From positions 4,257,833-4,321,832 of the forward strand of contig NC_018721.1 in assembly GCF_000153485.2 (NCBI RefSeq): 64,000 nt of DNA, read 5' to 3'. Shown here piece by piece: positions 50,966 to 60,702 of the stretch. This DNA is from Psychroflexus torquis ATCC 700755 (GTDB lineage: Bacteria > Bacteroidota > Bacteroidia > Flavobacteriales > Flavobacteriaceae). Below the pieces are notes generated by a model. It searched no databases. It saw only the letters and a program-made list of their open reading frames with translations, and was not told the origin of the DNA. Made by a program: the position numbers and the translations under genes. Position 1 is the stretch's first letter; the number at the start of each line of letters is the position of its first letter.

Positions 50966-52083
50966 TTAACTTCGAATCAATAGTTCTTTATTTATAGTTA
51001 AATATTTCGTATATTTATAGATGGAAAAAATAGACTTAAGGAGTGTTTCTGATCAGGAAAGAGGTATAATTCGAAGGGATGCTGTAAAAATGATAAAACG
51101 TGGAGATAAAAAAAAAGACATAGCTCTGTTTTACGGTGTTCATGTAAATACTGTTAGAGATTGGTGGAAGCTTTACAATAAAGAAGGTCATAAATCTTTG
51201 TCATATCAAAAACGAGGAGTCAAATCAGAAGATCGAAAACTACTCAATAAAGATCAAGAAGCTGCAATCCAAAAAATGATTATTGATGTAATGCCCGATC
51301 AACTAAAGTTAGATTATGCTTTGTGGACTACAAGGGCAGTAAGGGATTTGATAGCAAGAGAGTTTAGTATTACAATCGGAAGAAGAGCTGTCGGTAATTA
51401 TCTCAACGCTTGGGGATTCACGCCTCAAAAGCCAAAAAAGAGAGCTTATGAACAATGTTCCAAAAAAGTTCAAAAATGGTTAGACGAAGAATATCCAGCA
51501 ATAAAAGAGAAGGCAAAACAAGAGAAGGCAACTATTCATTGGGGGGATGAAACGGGTGTAAAAAACAATAATCATCATGGACGTTCCTATGCTCCAAAAG
51601 GAAAAACTCCTGTTAAAAAACATATGTCGAAGCGGTTTTCAATCAACATGATTTCTACAGTTACAAATCAGGGTTTAATTCAGTTTATGATATATAAAGA
51701 AAATATGAACTCAGATGTATTTATTCAATTTTTAGAACAGCTCATCAAATCGCAAGAAACCAAAGTATTCTTAATCCTTGATAATTTACGAGTCCATCAT
51801 AGTAAAGTTGTAAAGAAATGGGCGGAAGAAAATGGCGAAACCATAGAACTATTTTACCTGCCATCATACTCACCTGAGCGAAACCCAGATGAATATCTGA
51901 ATTGCGATTTAAAGTATGGACTCTCGGATAAACCGGCACCAAAAACACAAGAAAAAATGAAAGAAAATTTAGAGAATCATATGAAAATGCTTCAAAATGA
52001 TAGCGAAAGGGTAGCAAAATATTTTAAACATGAGAGCATCAAATATGCTGCATAAAATTAAAGATCTTTAAGTGCGAGGTTAA
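50966..52083 (+). mobile_element. IS630-family insertion sequence, copy B
   Basis: 1118 bp, with the same ends as copy A (TTAACTTCGAATC and GCGAGGTTAA), flanked by TA at 50964-50965 and 52084-52085. It appears identical to copy A at 16589, so both insertions are recent. Confidence 0.95.
51021..52055 (+). CDS. IS630-family transposase (copy B)
   Basis: 344 residues, identical in sequence to the transposase at 16644, with the same helix-turn-helix and DDE motifs (HWGDETGV, LILDNLRVHHS, SPERNPDEYLN). It is intact and runs opposite to the SDR gene it disrupts. Confidence 0.95.
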   Translation: MEKIDLRSVSDQERGIIRRDAVKMIKRGDKKKDIALFYGVHVNTVRDWWKLYNKEGHKSLSYQKRGVKSEDRKLLNKDQEAAIQKMIIDVMPDQLKLDYALWTTRAVRDLIAREFSITIGRRAVGNYLNAWGFTPQKPKKRAYEQCSKKVQKWLDEEYPAIKEKAKQEKATIHWGDETGVKNNNHHGRSYAPKGKTPVKKHMSKRFSINMISTVTNQGLIQFMIYKENMNSDVFIQFLEQLIKSQETKVFLILDNLRVHHSKVVKKWAEENGETIELFYLPSYSPERNPDEYLNCDLKYGLSDKPAPKTQEKMKENLENHMKMLQNDSERVAKYFKHESIKYAA

Positions 52084-52729
52084 TAATACTGCTTCGGTTC
52101 TTACAATTCCAGGATATAAACCAATTACAGGAACATTGAATTTAAATAATTCAAAAGCCATAGCTTCAGTCATCTTATCTGTTGCTGCTTTCGAAGTGCA
52201 ATAAGCTACTCCTTTGTCATTTCTTTGAGCAACCCAAAATGAAAGGTTAAAGATTATACCTGACTTTTGTTCTGTCATTTTTTTAGCGGCTTGAGCGCTT
52301 GCAAAATAAGCTGCTCTAACTCCAGAAGAAAACATTTTATCCCATCTTGAAATTGGGGAATCCCAAAAACCTTCTTCTAACCAAAATTTTGTACCATCGT
52401 TAAAGTATTCATATCCTCCCCAAACACTATTTACTAAAATATCGATTTTGTTATGTGTTTCAAAAATGTGTTTGAAAACCTTAACTACTTCTTGGTCGTT
52501 AGTATGGTCACAACATATAGCTTTACATCTGCCTCCATTTGCAATAATTTGTTTCTCAGTTTCATAGATAGTTCCTGAAAGTTTAGTTGTATTATTTTTT
52601 TCGTTCTCCGTTCTCCCAGTTATATAAATTGTTGCTCCACTTTTAGCCAAAGCAATAGCTATTCCTTTACCTATTCCTCGACTTGCACCTGTTACTAGTG
52701 CAACTTTATTTTCTAATTCATTCATTAAT

Positions 52730-52898
52730 GTATTCAGTCTGTTTTAGTGTAAACTACGTTTGTTATATGGTTTGATGCGTAATTAAGTACATAATTTAGT
52801 AAATAAAAACTGAGTAGAAAATCCGCAAGTCCCGACGCATCGGGGTTAGTAAGCAAGCTCAAACTAGCAATAAATTATATGCGGTATTATAAAGCGTA
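52730..52898 (-). repeat. attC-like spacer 4
   Basis: On the minus strand: left end ATACCGCATATAATTTATTG, then CTAGTTTGAGCTTGC, a CCCGATGCGTCGGGA hairpin, the block GATTTTCTACTCAG and TATTTACTAAATTA, right end ATATAACAAACGTAG just before the SDR start. Confidence 0.65.
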
Positions 52899-53978
52899 TT
52901 ATTCCAGCTTCCCCATTAAGCCCCAACCATTAGCTTTGTCGATAACAACACAATCAAGTGTATTATTACCTTTTTTTAAGTTTAAATATAATTTGTTAGC
53001 ATTGATATCTATGTGTCCTTGGTATTGTAATCCTTTAGATCGGAATGCGTTATTGCCACTAAAAATAGCTGTTCCATTTAGATAGACTATTATTTTATCA
53101 CTATAATCAAATGAAAATAGCCTCACTTGATTGTTATTTGATTCAATACTAGTTGAAGCCACAGCATAGACTTCTTTGTTTTTTTCGAAATTACCTGATG
53201 ATGGCTTTTTAATGAATTTTGAGAATGGAAGTAGACCAGAATTTTCGGTTGTAACAGTTACGAATTTCTCTTTTGAAAAACTGTTGAAGCTTAATTCGTC
53301 TTCAATAAATGGAAATGCTTTTGTAATATTCCATTGCGATATAATGTTAGGTTCTTTCTTGTTTTGAGTTTCTTTATTAGTTTTAATAGTAACCTCTTTA
53401 CTAGTAAAACTAAAATTTGAAAACCTATTATCAAATAGTGAAAATAGGCCTATTTCTCCATTATTGTTTGCCGTCCTAAGATCATCTAGCGTAAGCACTT
53501 TTTCATCATTAATAAAAACTTCAGCAGTATTACTGTTTATTTCGATACGTAAGGTATTCCAACCTTTATTTTTAAAAGTAACATTGGCTTGGTATTCTTT
53601 ATATAATTGCCAAGTAAGCTCTTCATTATAAGTTGGAGAGTATTGTAATGCATCAGCTTGGTTAGATTTATGAAGCCTCATATAGACTTCTTCCATAGTG
53701 TTTTGTTGCTTTCTAAAAATGATGCCAGCAAAACTTCTATTTTTATTGGCGAATACATCAACCTCTATAGTTCCATTTGAGAATTGTTTGTTTTTCACAA
53801 AAGCTTTGCCATTTAGAAGAAGTGTTTCTCTATCGTCAAATGTTTCAAAAGTAGAAGTTCCTTTATGTATTTCCCAGTCCGAAGAATTCATAGGAATATC
53901 AGTAGCGTTATTTTGTGCATATGATAATTGCAAGCTAAATAGGATGATAAACAAATTGAAGCAGAATAAATTTTTCAT
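52899..53978 (-). CDS. Secreted DUF1080/concanavalin-like domain protein
   Basis: 359 residues with a signal peptide (LFIILFSLQLSYAQ). Residues 30-200 (GTIEVDVFANKNRSFAGIIF, NTLRIEINSNTAEVFIND, GEIGLFSLFDNRFSNFSF) match the jelly-roll domain of DUF1080 and related carbohydrate-active or binding proteins. The C-terminal part (about 215-359) looks like a second beta-sandwich (IIVYLNGTAIFSGN, KLYLNLKKGNNTLDCVV). It probably binds or cleaves a sugar. The AraC-type gene upstream on the same strand may control it. Confidence 0.8.
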   Translation of the reverse strand: MKNLFCFNLFIILFSLQLSYAQNNATDIPMNSSDWEIHKGTSTFETFDDRETLLLNGKAFVKNKQFSNGTIEVDVFANKNRSFAGIIFRKQQNTMEEVYMRLHKSNQADALQYSPTYNEELTWQLYKEYQANVTFKNKGWNTLRIEINSNTAEVFINDEKVLTLDDLRTANNNGEIGLFSLFDNRFSNFSFTSKEVTIKTNKETQNKKEPNIISQWNITKAFPFIEDELSFNSFSKEKFVTVTTENSGLLPFSKFIKKPSSGNFEKNKEVYAVASTSIESNNNQVRLFSFDYSDKIIVYLNGTAIFSGNNAFRSKGLQYQGHIDINANKLYLNLKKGNNTLDCVVIDKANGWGLMGKLE

Positions 53979-54057
53979 AGTATTTTCGATTTTTTAATAC
54001 TTGCAAAGGTTGGCCTTCGTTCTCGCAAAGAACATATCATTTTATAATAAATGACTA

Positions 54058-54915
54058 TCATTTTGGTAATTTGCGATACATACTTGGAGTAATACCCTCG
54101 AGCCTATTGAAAAAGCGTGTAAGATTATTGGCTTCACTAAAATTTAGAGCATTTGCAATTTCAGAAATAGTTTTATTGGAATAACTTAATTCCATTTTAA
54201 TTTCCTGCAGTAATCTAAAATGGATAATTTCTTTAGAAGTACATCCAAAGTACGCTTTTGTAACACTATTTAATTGCTGTCTGGAAGTGTTCAGAATTTC
54301 ACAATACGCTGCTACAGAGTGAAATTTCCGGATATGTAACTCTAGCTTTTCTTTAAACCTGTAAGCAGTTGAACTTCCTTGTGTTTCTGGCGAAAGATTA
54401 TAATGTTTTGAAAATAATCTGTTTATTTTTGATAAATAGAAATATAAAAGAGACCTGATAATATGAATACTATCATTTTGAAAATCATTTATTTCAGATA
54501 TGATTTCATTTAATATAAATTGAATTTTATCATATTCTCTTCTTGGTAGCTGTAAGTATTGTGGGTATTTTGAATTGTAAAAGTATTGAAGTCTATATAC
54601 AAACAGTTTGTCGTCAAAAAAATCAGATAAGAAATCATTTTGAAAAACAAGATGAAAGCCTTTAATATCTGAAAGGTCTATTTCACAGCTTTTTTTTTGG
54701 TATGGTGAAATAAAAAATATGGAGTTTTCTTCAATATTTAATCTATCTCCATTTAACTCGATATACCCTTTTGCTTTTTCAAAAATGAAAATTTCAAAAA
54801 AGTCGGTAGTATGAGGGGAATTTTCAAAAAAAACATTGGGATTTGTTTCGAATTTGTGCAAATCCATTAGGAGTTCAAATCCATATTTTTCTTTTTCAAA
54901 ATGAAATGTGCTCAA
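54058..54915 (-). CDS. AraC-family transcriptional regulator
   Basis: 285 residues. The N-terminal part is a cupin-like effector domain (FFEIFIFEKAKGYIELNGDRLNIEENSIFFISPYQ). The C-terminal part has two helix-turn-helix motifs (SVAAYCEILNTSRQQLNSVTKAYFG and TISEIANALNFSEANNLTRFFNRLEGITP). It lies 79 bases upstream of the DUF1080-like gene on the same strand. The group II intron remnant ends 37 bases before its start codon. Confidence 0.93.
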   Translation of the reverse strand: MSTFHFEKEKYGFELLMDLHKFETNPNVFFENSPHTTDFFEIFIFEKAKGYIELNGDRLNIEENSIFFISPYQKKSCEIDLSDIKGFHLVFQNDFLSDFFDDKLFVYRLQYFYNSKYPQYLQLPRREYDKIQFILNEIISEINDFQNDSIHIIRSLLYFYLSKINRLFSKHYNLSPETQGSSTAYRFKEKLELHIRKFHSVAAYCEILNTSRQQLNSVTKAYFGCTSKEIIHFRLLQEIKMELSYSNKTISEIANALNFSEANNLTRFFNRLEGITPSMYRKLPK

Positions 54916-54952
54916 ATCTTAATTCTTTTTGTTTGTGGTTTTATATAATTTA

Positions 54953-56083
54953 GTAGAGTAGAGCCTGATTGTTCTTCTCATATTCTCTATACGAATATAA
55001 TAAAACAATCAGCACCCCCTTCATCAAACACTTCGACAGGCTCAGTGCAGCGCCGTGCATGAAGTTTTCCCTCACACAGCCTGCCCCGTTTTTGTCGGGG
55101 GCTTACCGATAGATTTCTTTATTGAGCTTTCGCAAGGGTTTTTAAACGTGCATACTTTTCTATGTCAAATAGGTTGTAAAATTTAACCAAATTCTCATAG
55201 GGTCGCTGGCGTAGCTTCCGATGCGCTTTCCTTCCTTTGCACTTCATCCATTTAAATAATTTGTAATCCAGATGCTTTTTAATGATTTTTATGGTTTCCC
55301 AAATATGTGTAACCTTACTGATAGAAAAGTAATTTAGCCAACCTCTTAATAATTGATTAACCTTCCATACTATCCACTCAATTGTCCAATGTTTTCGATT
55401 TGCAAATAGCTTCGTCGAAAAGCTTCTATAAGCGTATTGCCCTCACAGAGTTTTCCGTAAAGACTATAAGCCTTGAAGCCCTTATCTTGCTTGGCTCTAA
55501 TATATAGCTTCCTCTGAAAAACACGAATAGCTGCATCGCTTTGCGATGGACTTGTTAATAGATTTACATCAATATTTGTCATTCTGTCTTTCATATAAGC
55601 ATATCTAAAGTAGTGTCCCTTTCCTAATTAGAGTTTTGTTGTCTCTAACATCATAGGTACTATGAACACCTCCGACTTCTCTTGCTACAGCTAGTAATTT
55701 CGTAATACTTATGTACTAGCTTTTATAGTTGCCACCATTTGTAACAAGAGACCTCCCACAGCCTGCCCCGTTTTTTCGGGGTTTCGTAGTTTTCCATCTA
55801 TAACCACGCCATCCCTATGACTCCGGTAGATTGTTACACTTCATACTACTGTTTATCCATGCAACATAACAGGGTTCGAGAACGTCGAAACTCTCCCCAA
55901 TCTACAGATACACTTATCGAAGCTACTACGGGTTCACACTTGCGTATTACAGCTTGGTTATTTGAACATGCCCAGCTTCAGCGAAACCCTCACAAATTTA
56001 ACTGTCGGCAGCTCTTCTAAATGAACAGCAAATTATTTAGGTAGGATTTACACCTACTGGAAAAACACAACTTCGTGGCGCAC
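54953..56083 (-). mobile_element. Group II intron A with internally deleted ORF
   Basis: On the minus strand it begins GTGCGCCACGAAG at 56083, a canonical group II 5' end, and finishes with CTCTACTCTAC at 54953. A domain V hairpin lies at 55050-55083 (CTGTG, UGAGG, loop, CUUCA, two-base bulge, CACGG), followed by a domain VI-like stem (TGATTGTT/AACAATCA). The 1.13-kb length is too short for a full intron because most of the maturase gene is gone. Its 5' end abuts the right end of spacer 5, so it seems to have entered that site. Confidence 0.85.
55119..55594 (-). pseudogene. Group II intron maturase/reverse transcriptase, internal deletion
   Basis: The N-terminal 70 residues (QRKLYIRAKQDKGFKAYSLY, then NTLIEAFRRSY) are the start of an LtrA-type reverse transcriptase. 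After a junction near 55400 another frame gives the last about 90 residues (VWKVNQLLRGWLNYFSIS, LFKWMKCKGRKAHRKLRQR), the maturase X/DNA-binding end. The polymerase domain is missing, so the intron cannot splice or move by itself. Confidence 0.88.
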
Positions 56084-56240
56084 CAGCGGTTTGGTGTATA
56101 AGAATAGTTGAGTGATTTAAATATTAAAGTTAGCAAATAATTCACAGATATAAAGTCCGTGAGGACTTTCGTAAATAAACTAAAACCAGCAACCCGCCAT
56201 AATGACGCTGTCGGGCTGGTTAATTTTATACGGTGTTGGA
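56084..56240 (-). repeat. attC-like spacer 5, interrupted at its end by group II intron A
   Basis: On the minus strand: left end CCAACACCGTATAAAATTAA, an inner CCAGC/GCTGG hairpin, CTTACGAAAGTCC-like centre with GGACTTT, block TATTTGCTAACTTTA, right end TTATACACCAAACCGCTG, immediately followed by the intron's GTGCGCC. The main spacer type would continue ACGTTG here. The remaining 214 bases up to the next gene (56241-56454) show nothing clear. Confidence 0.65.
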
Positions 56241-56454
56241 AATTGGCTTTTGTTACTCTATCTCATCAGATAGTCACCCTTAAATAAATTGACATAAAAT
56301 TAGTCTTTTGAGCATTGCTTTTATAGTTGGTTCTATTGATTAATTCTCTAAATTCTTTTAGTTTGTTCCTTACATTTGAATAGACTCAATTGTGTTTATT
56401 AAGTCTATGATTACAAGACTAAAGAATATTTAGTTTTTTTTAGTTTAATACATA

Positions 56455-58017
56455 CTAATCATTAAACTGTACAAGTAATAATTCACTAGTCATAAAACTA
56501 TAAAAGATTTTAATGTTCATATGATAACTGGAAGCCATAGACTCAGTACTACTTTTTAATTCTTCAATTTTTTGTTGATCATAATACATTCCATTTTGAA
56601 TCACTCCATAAATTTGTTTTGTATTGCTTATGGACTCTAATGGATTTTTATCAAGAATTACCATATCTGCTAGCTTTCCAGTTTTAATACTTCCTAGTTC
56701 GTATTCTTTTTTAGCATACTCAGCAGGGACTATAGTTGCTGCTCTTAAAGCTTCGATATTCGATAATCCAGCATCTACTAAATCTATTAATTCTTGATGG
56801 ACACTAAAACCAGCAAACGTATAGGAGTCTGTAACGTCCGTGCCAACCATAATTGGTACTCCGAGACTATTGGCTTTACTCACTAACTCTTTAGATTTTT
56901 CATAAAATTTCTCACTAATGATAGGGTTAGGATGAGCCAAATTCCGCTCTTTATTACCTGAAATGTCAAATGACCACCATAGTTTTTTTCTTGCTATAGA
57001 AATATATTTTGTCATTGAATTGTTTAAAAATTCCTCTTTATGAGCATTCGCTTCAAATTTAAGAGTCTGTAGCGTAGGCGTCCAATAGGCATTTTCTTCA
57101 CTCATTAATTGCATGAGTTCTTCAGCTTTTCGATCGTTAAATTGATCGATCATCTCATTTTTATACAAACTATAGTTTTTACGCCAGTTTAGACTCAATC
57201 TTAAACTGTCTGCATGGGGAAAGCAATCATACATAAAAATGCGTCCATGTTCAAAGCTTTTTTGGCCTGCTTTTATAGCTTCTTCTAGGCTTATAAATAT
57301 GGGTTTATGACCTGCTAAATGCATATTATATTGCGAGGCTTTTTTAACTAATTCTCTGTAAGATTCAGGTTTTATCTGTTGATAGATTTTTATGAAGTCT
57401 ACCTGTTCTTTTTTATAAAAATCTAAAAAGGGTTCAACATCTTTTTTGTTATTTAGTTTGAAGAAATCTGGCACGCCATTTGGAACCGATTGTTCACCAT
57501 CTATTTGGTAACTACCCTGTAATACATATCGAGGCGTAACACGCTTCTTGTTTTGTAAATCTTTATTCCATTGTAGTCTGGTCTTACTTCCTACCCAATA
57601 GGCATCCTCTTTATCTAGAGTCCCAGACATATCTCTAATAGTGGTGACACCATTTGCAATGTATAAAGGATGATGAAGCCATTCAGAATGCACATTAGAA
57701 TGCGTGTGCATATCCCAAAGTCCAGGAATTACATATTTTCCTTTGCCATTAATGATAAAGGTTTCATCAGCACTGTTAATGGAACCAGAAATTCCGATTT
57801 CTGTAATTCTATTATCTGTTATTTTTATGTCTTGGTCTTTAATTAATGTTCCTGATTCTATATCAATAATTGATATCGATTTGATTAGTATTGTCTCATG
57901 TATTTCAGGCACTTCAATATCTTGAAGCGGCCAATACACACCGGCAAAAAAAAGTAGTACTAGTCCGATAATTAGTAATGAGGCTATTTTTAAAACCCTA
58001 AAAAGTTTCCGTTTCAT
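56455..58017 (-). CDS. Membrane-anchored amidohydrolase (metal-dependent)
   Basis: 520 residues with an N-terminal anchor or signal (IASLLIIGLVLLFFAGVYW). The amidohydrolase fold shows the metal motif DMHTHSN, further His in HLAGHKP and SFEHGRIF, and the Asp in IMVGTDVTDS; the C-terminal part closes the beta-sandwich (GSIKTGKLADMVILDKNP). Family members cleave cyclic amides or dipeptides. The last about 35 residues (SSYHMNIKIFYSFM) are unusual and may come from a small 3' rearrangement. It lies 8 bases after the serine hydrolase gene, one operon. Confidence 0.9.
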   Translation of the reverse strand: MKRKLFRVLKIASLLIIGLVLLFFAGVYWPLQDIEVPEIHETILIKSISIIDIESGTLIKDQDIKITDNRITEIGISGSINSADETFIINGKGKYVIPGLWDMHTHSNVHSEWLHHPLYIANGVTTIRDMSGTLDKEDAYWVGSKTRLQWNKDLQNKKRVTPRYVLQGSYQIDGEQSVPNGVPDFFKLNNKKDVEPFLDFYKKEQVDFIKIYQQIKPESYRELVKKASQYNMHLAGHKPIFISLEEAIKAGQKSFEHGRIFMYDCFPHADSLRLSLNWRKNYSLYKNEMIDQFNDRKAEELMQLMSEENAYWTPTLQTLKFEANAHKEEFLNNSMTKYISIARKKLWWSFDISGNKERNLAHPNPIISEKFYEKSKELVSKANSLGVPIMVGTDVTDSYTFAGFSVHQELIDLVDAGLSNIEALRAATIVPAEYAKKEYELGSIKTGKLADMVILDKNPLESISNTKQIYGVIQNGMYYDQQKIEELKSSTESMASSYHMNIKIFYSFMTSELLLVQFND

Positions 58018-58025
58018 TGATCGTT

Positions 58026-59258
58026 TTATTTTAAGGTCTTATATACAGATTTTCTAAAGTCTTTTCTAACTTTCAAAGAGTGCCATCCTCCTAATTGTGT
58101 CATCATCAAAGCAGCAAAGCCTTCTTTGGGATCAATTATAAACGTGGTTGAATAAGCCCCTTCCCAATAATAACTGCCTTCGCTATAGAATTCATTAAAT
58201 GCACCATTTTCGGTAATTATATTTAGACCGAAACCAAATTTATTGCCTTTACCTAATATAGGATAAAACCCTTTAGGATAATCAATGCCTCCAATTTGAT
58301 TTGTAGTCATCATTTCGATTGACTTTCTTGATAGGATTCGTTTGTCTTCATAGATTCCATTATTGAGAAGCATTTGACAAAACCTTATATAATCTGAGGC
58401 TGTAGAAATTAATCCACTTCCTGCCATAAATACTTTTGTTTTGTACTCTTTTTTCAAATCGAGTTCTTTGTTAATCCCTTTTAGGCTATCGCCTTTTTTT
58501 GAATACGCTCTAACTAATTTATCAATGCTTTGACGATGCGCGTCAAAACCAGTACTAGCCATGCCTAAAGGCTCAAATATGTTTTGTTCTAAGTAAATTT
58601 CTAAATTTTGACCAGTAACGACTTCAATTAAGTATCCAAGAACATCTGTAGATGGGCCATAGGTGAATTTTTCTCCGGGTTGATGAACAATTGGCATGGA
58701 ACTTAAATCTTTCATAAAGCTAGAAAGGCTTTCGTGTGTAGGATTAGAAAAAGATAAACTTTTCTCTTTGTACAGTTTTGAAATTATAGGGCCATCGTAA
58801 GCAAAACCAGCAGTCTGATTTAGTAGCTGCCTAATGGTTATTTTTTTTTCAGTGCTTTCAAGTGTATAATTTTCAGAAGAACTATCTTCAATAATCACTT
58901 TGGTGTCTTTAAAAATTGGAAGATAAAGCTCTATAGGATCATCTAAATCAAAATTGCCATCTTCATATAATTTCATGATGGCAACAGTTGTAATCACTTT
59001 TGAAAGTGATGCAATTTTAAAGTAGTCATTGACCTCCATATCTCTTTGAGATTCTAAATTAGATTTCCCTTTAGTTGTTGAGTATAAAATATTGTCTTTG
59101 TCTGCGATTAAAATTACAGCTCCAGATAAATTATTGTCATTTATATTTGATTGTAACCAAGTGTCAATCGTTCTTAAATTTTCGAATTCTGGATTTTGAG
59201 CTTCCGTGGATTGATAGAAACTACATGCGATTGTAAATAAAAATAGTGCTCTTCTCAT
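58026..59258 (-). CDS. Secreted serine hydrolase, class C beta-lactamase fold
   Basis: 410 residues with a signal peptide (MRRALFLFTIACSFYQSTEA). The SxxK motif is SLSK (Ser84, Lys87); the Tyr motif is YGP in FTYGPSTDVLGY, with Gly-Pro in place of the usual x-Asn; the third motif region is EGAYSTTFIIDP. Such replacements are frequent in the esterase branch. It is cotranscribed with the amidohydrolase and lies downstream of an AraC-type membrane regulator, so the three genes form a likely pathway unit for an amide or peptide substrate. Confidence 0.9.
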   Translation of the reverse strand: MRRALFLFTIACSFYQSTEAQNPEFENLRTIDTWLQSNINDNNLSGAVILIADKDNILYSTTKGKSNLESQRDMEVNDYFKIASLSKVITTVAIMKLYEDGNFDLDDPIELYLPIFKDTKVIIEDSSSENYTLESTEKKITIRQLLNQTAGFAYDGPIISKLYKEKSLSFSNPTHESLSSFMKDLSSMPIVHQPGEKFTYGPSTDVLGYLIEVVTGQNLEIYLEQNIFEPLGMASTGFDAHRQSIDKLVRAYSKKGDSLKGINKELDLKKEYKTKVFMAGSGLISTASDYIRFCQMLLNNGIYEDKRILSRKSIEMMTTNQIGGIDYPKGFYPILGKGNKFGFGLNIITENGAFNEFYSEGSYYWEGAYSTTFIIDPKEGFAALMMTQLGGWHSLKVRKDFRKSVYKTLK

Positions 59259-59364
59259 AGTGTTTGTTTTATATTAATGCCACAAAAAGAACCTATGTGT
59301 AGAGATAAATAAGCAAGTATTTATAAATCACAAAGACGAATTTATAAATTCGTCAGACGTAAGA

Positions 59365-60402
59365 CTATGAATCTCGATATTGAGAAGGTGTTTTGGATTC
59401 AATTTTTTTGAAAGCCGAATTAAATGAAGACATGCTGTTGAAACCTGCATCATAAGCTATTGAAGCAATCGTAAACCGTTTCTCTTTATCATTAGAAATG
59501 ATTTTTTTCGCTTCTTCAATCCTGAATTTATTGATATAACTATTAAAATTATAACCTGTTTCTTCATTGATAATATGAGACACTTGATGTACACTTAAAG
59601 ATGAAATTTTTCCAATTTTATTTAAATCTAAATTTGAATCCAAATAGAGTTTGTCTTTCCTAATGACATTATCAATACTTTTAAACAAGCTACTATCATT
59701 TGAATCATTTTTAAAAACCATTCCATCATAATTAATAACGCCCAATTTAAAAGCAATACATGTGAGGATATATATGGTGATGCTGTATATAAGTGGGCCT
59801 AAAATATAAGGTACCCTATCTTCGAAAATATTTAAAATATAGGAAAACCATATAATGAATACTCCAGCGATCACATATCTTGACCAAATTAGTACAGTGT
59901 TTTGAGATTTAGTTCGTGTATGGTTTTCTTTTTTTAATATCTTTTTTACGATTTGCCAAGATTTGAAAATATAGAAAGCTAAATGACCATACACAAAAGC
60001 CAGAAGTATAAAAGCCCAAAATTTACCGTGTTCAATAAACCAGTCTTCGGTAGCAAGAAAACTCAAAATAAGCATGAAGACGAATGGCCAAAAATAATGG
60101 TAATTCGTTTTCTTTAGTTGGTAATTAGGAATTGTTAGAGACTTAATATAAAAGTAGAGTAATGGACCTATAAGTAGTAAAAAAGACAAACCAATAAATA
60201 TAATAAAGAAATCTAAATCTTCAGCAAAATTAAATAATACCGATTTACCTACTCTTAAAGCCATTAATAGCAGCATGATAGCCATCAATGATTTTGAAAG
60301 TGTTTTTTTTGTTCTGTTCGTTAGCAGAAACAATGAGATTAGAATACCATGGATTAATCCAGCTCCACTAATTATAATTAAAATAATATCTAAGCTTTCC
60401 AT
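59365..60402 (-). CDS. AraC-type regulator with N-terminal seven-helix membrane domain
   Basis: 345 residues. About seven membrane helices (from LIIISGAGLIHGILISLFLL to YSITIYILTCIAFKLG) precede a C-terminal AraC domain (DLNKIGKISSLSVHQVSHIINEETG and FTIASIAYDAGFNSMSSFNSAFKKIESKTPSQY). This type is typical of Bacteroidota and links a membrane signal to local transcription. It lies upstream of the serine hydrolase and amidohydrolase genes on the same strand, its probable targets. Confidence 0.93.
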   Translation of the reverse strand: MESLDIILIIISGAGLIHGILISLFLLTNRTKKTLSKSLMAIMLLLMALRVGKSVLFNFAEDLDFFIIFIGLSFLLLIGPLLYFYIKSLTIPNYQLKKTNYHYFWPFVFMLILSFLATEDWFIEHGKFWAFILLAFVYGHLAFYIFKSWQIVKKILKKENHTRTKSQNTVLIWSRYVIAGVFIIWFSYILNIFEDRVPYILGPLIYSITIYILTCIAFKLGVINYDGMVFKNDSNDSSLFKSIDNVIRKDKLYLDSNLDLNKIGKISSLSVHQVSHIINEETGYNFNSYINKFRIEEAKKIISNDKEKRFTIASIAYDAGFNSMSSFNSAFKKIESKTPSQYRDS

Positions 60403-60702
60403 TCACATCTTTTGGTAGAATAATTATACGTACTAATTCTCACTTGTAATTCTTTCGTTCACTAAGTAATAAACCAGTGCTCCTCTTTTTTGACATTACT
60501 GCTAATGAATAGGTTTAAGTCTTTAAAGGTTCACTTTTTTGCAGATACTTAGCAATATAATATTTTACACTTCAAAAAAATCTGGTTTTATCAAGGTTTC
60601 AAATTATTATTTTCGGGAAATAGTTGCGAAAGTCAGAAATACAATAAGAATCGATGTGTTTATTTGATAGTAGGACTAGCTTGTTGCCAACGTGTTTGTG
60701 GT

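Larger units (their letters stand above)
50766..52725 (-). pseudogene. Short-chain dehydrogenase/reductase, split by an IS630 element
   Basis: The parts 52725-52084 and 50965-50766 join in frame after removal of the IS and one TA (RTEAVL then ENKEHFDLSN), giving about 279 residues. The Rossmann motif is TGASRGIG (residues 12-19), NSVWGG replaces the NNAG element, and the catalytic YxxxK is in VAYCTSK. The C-terminal part (FIGIVISKIASDIKAIEKTG) fits DHRS1-like members. Without excision the protein would end in IS-coded residues and lack its last 65 residues. It is another array unit. Confidence 0.92.

Noticed and set aside
55817..56020. 67-codon plus-strand open frame
   Set aside because: It is antisense to the structured 5' part of group II intron A.
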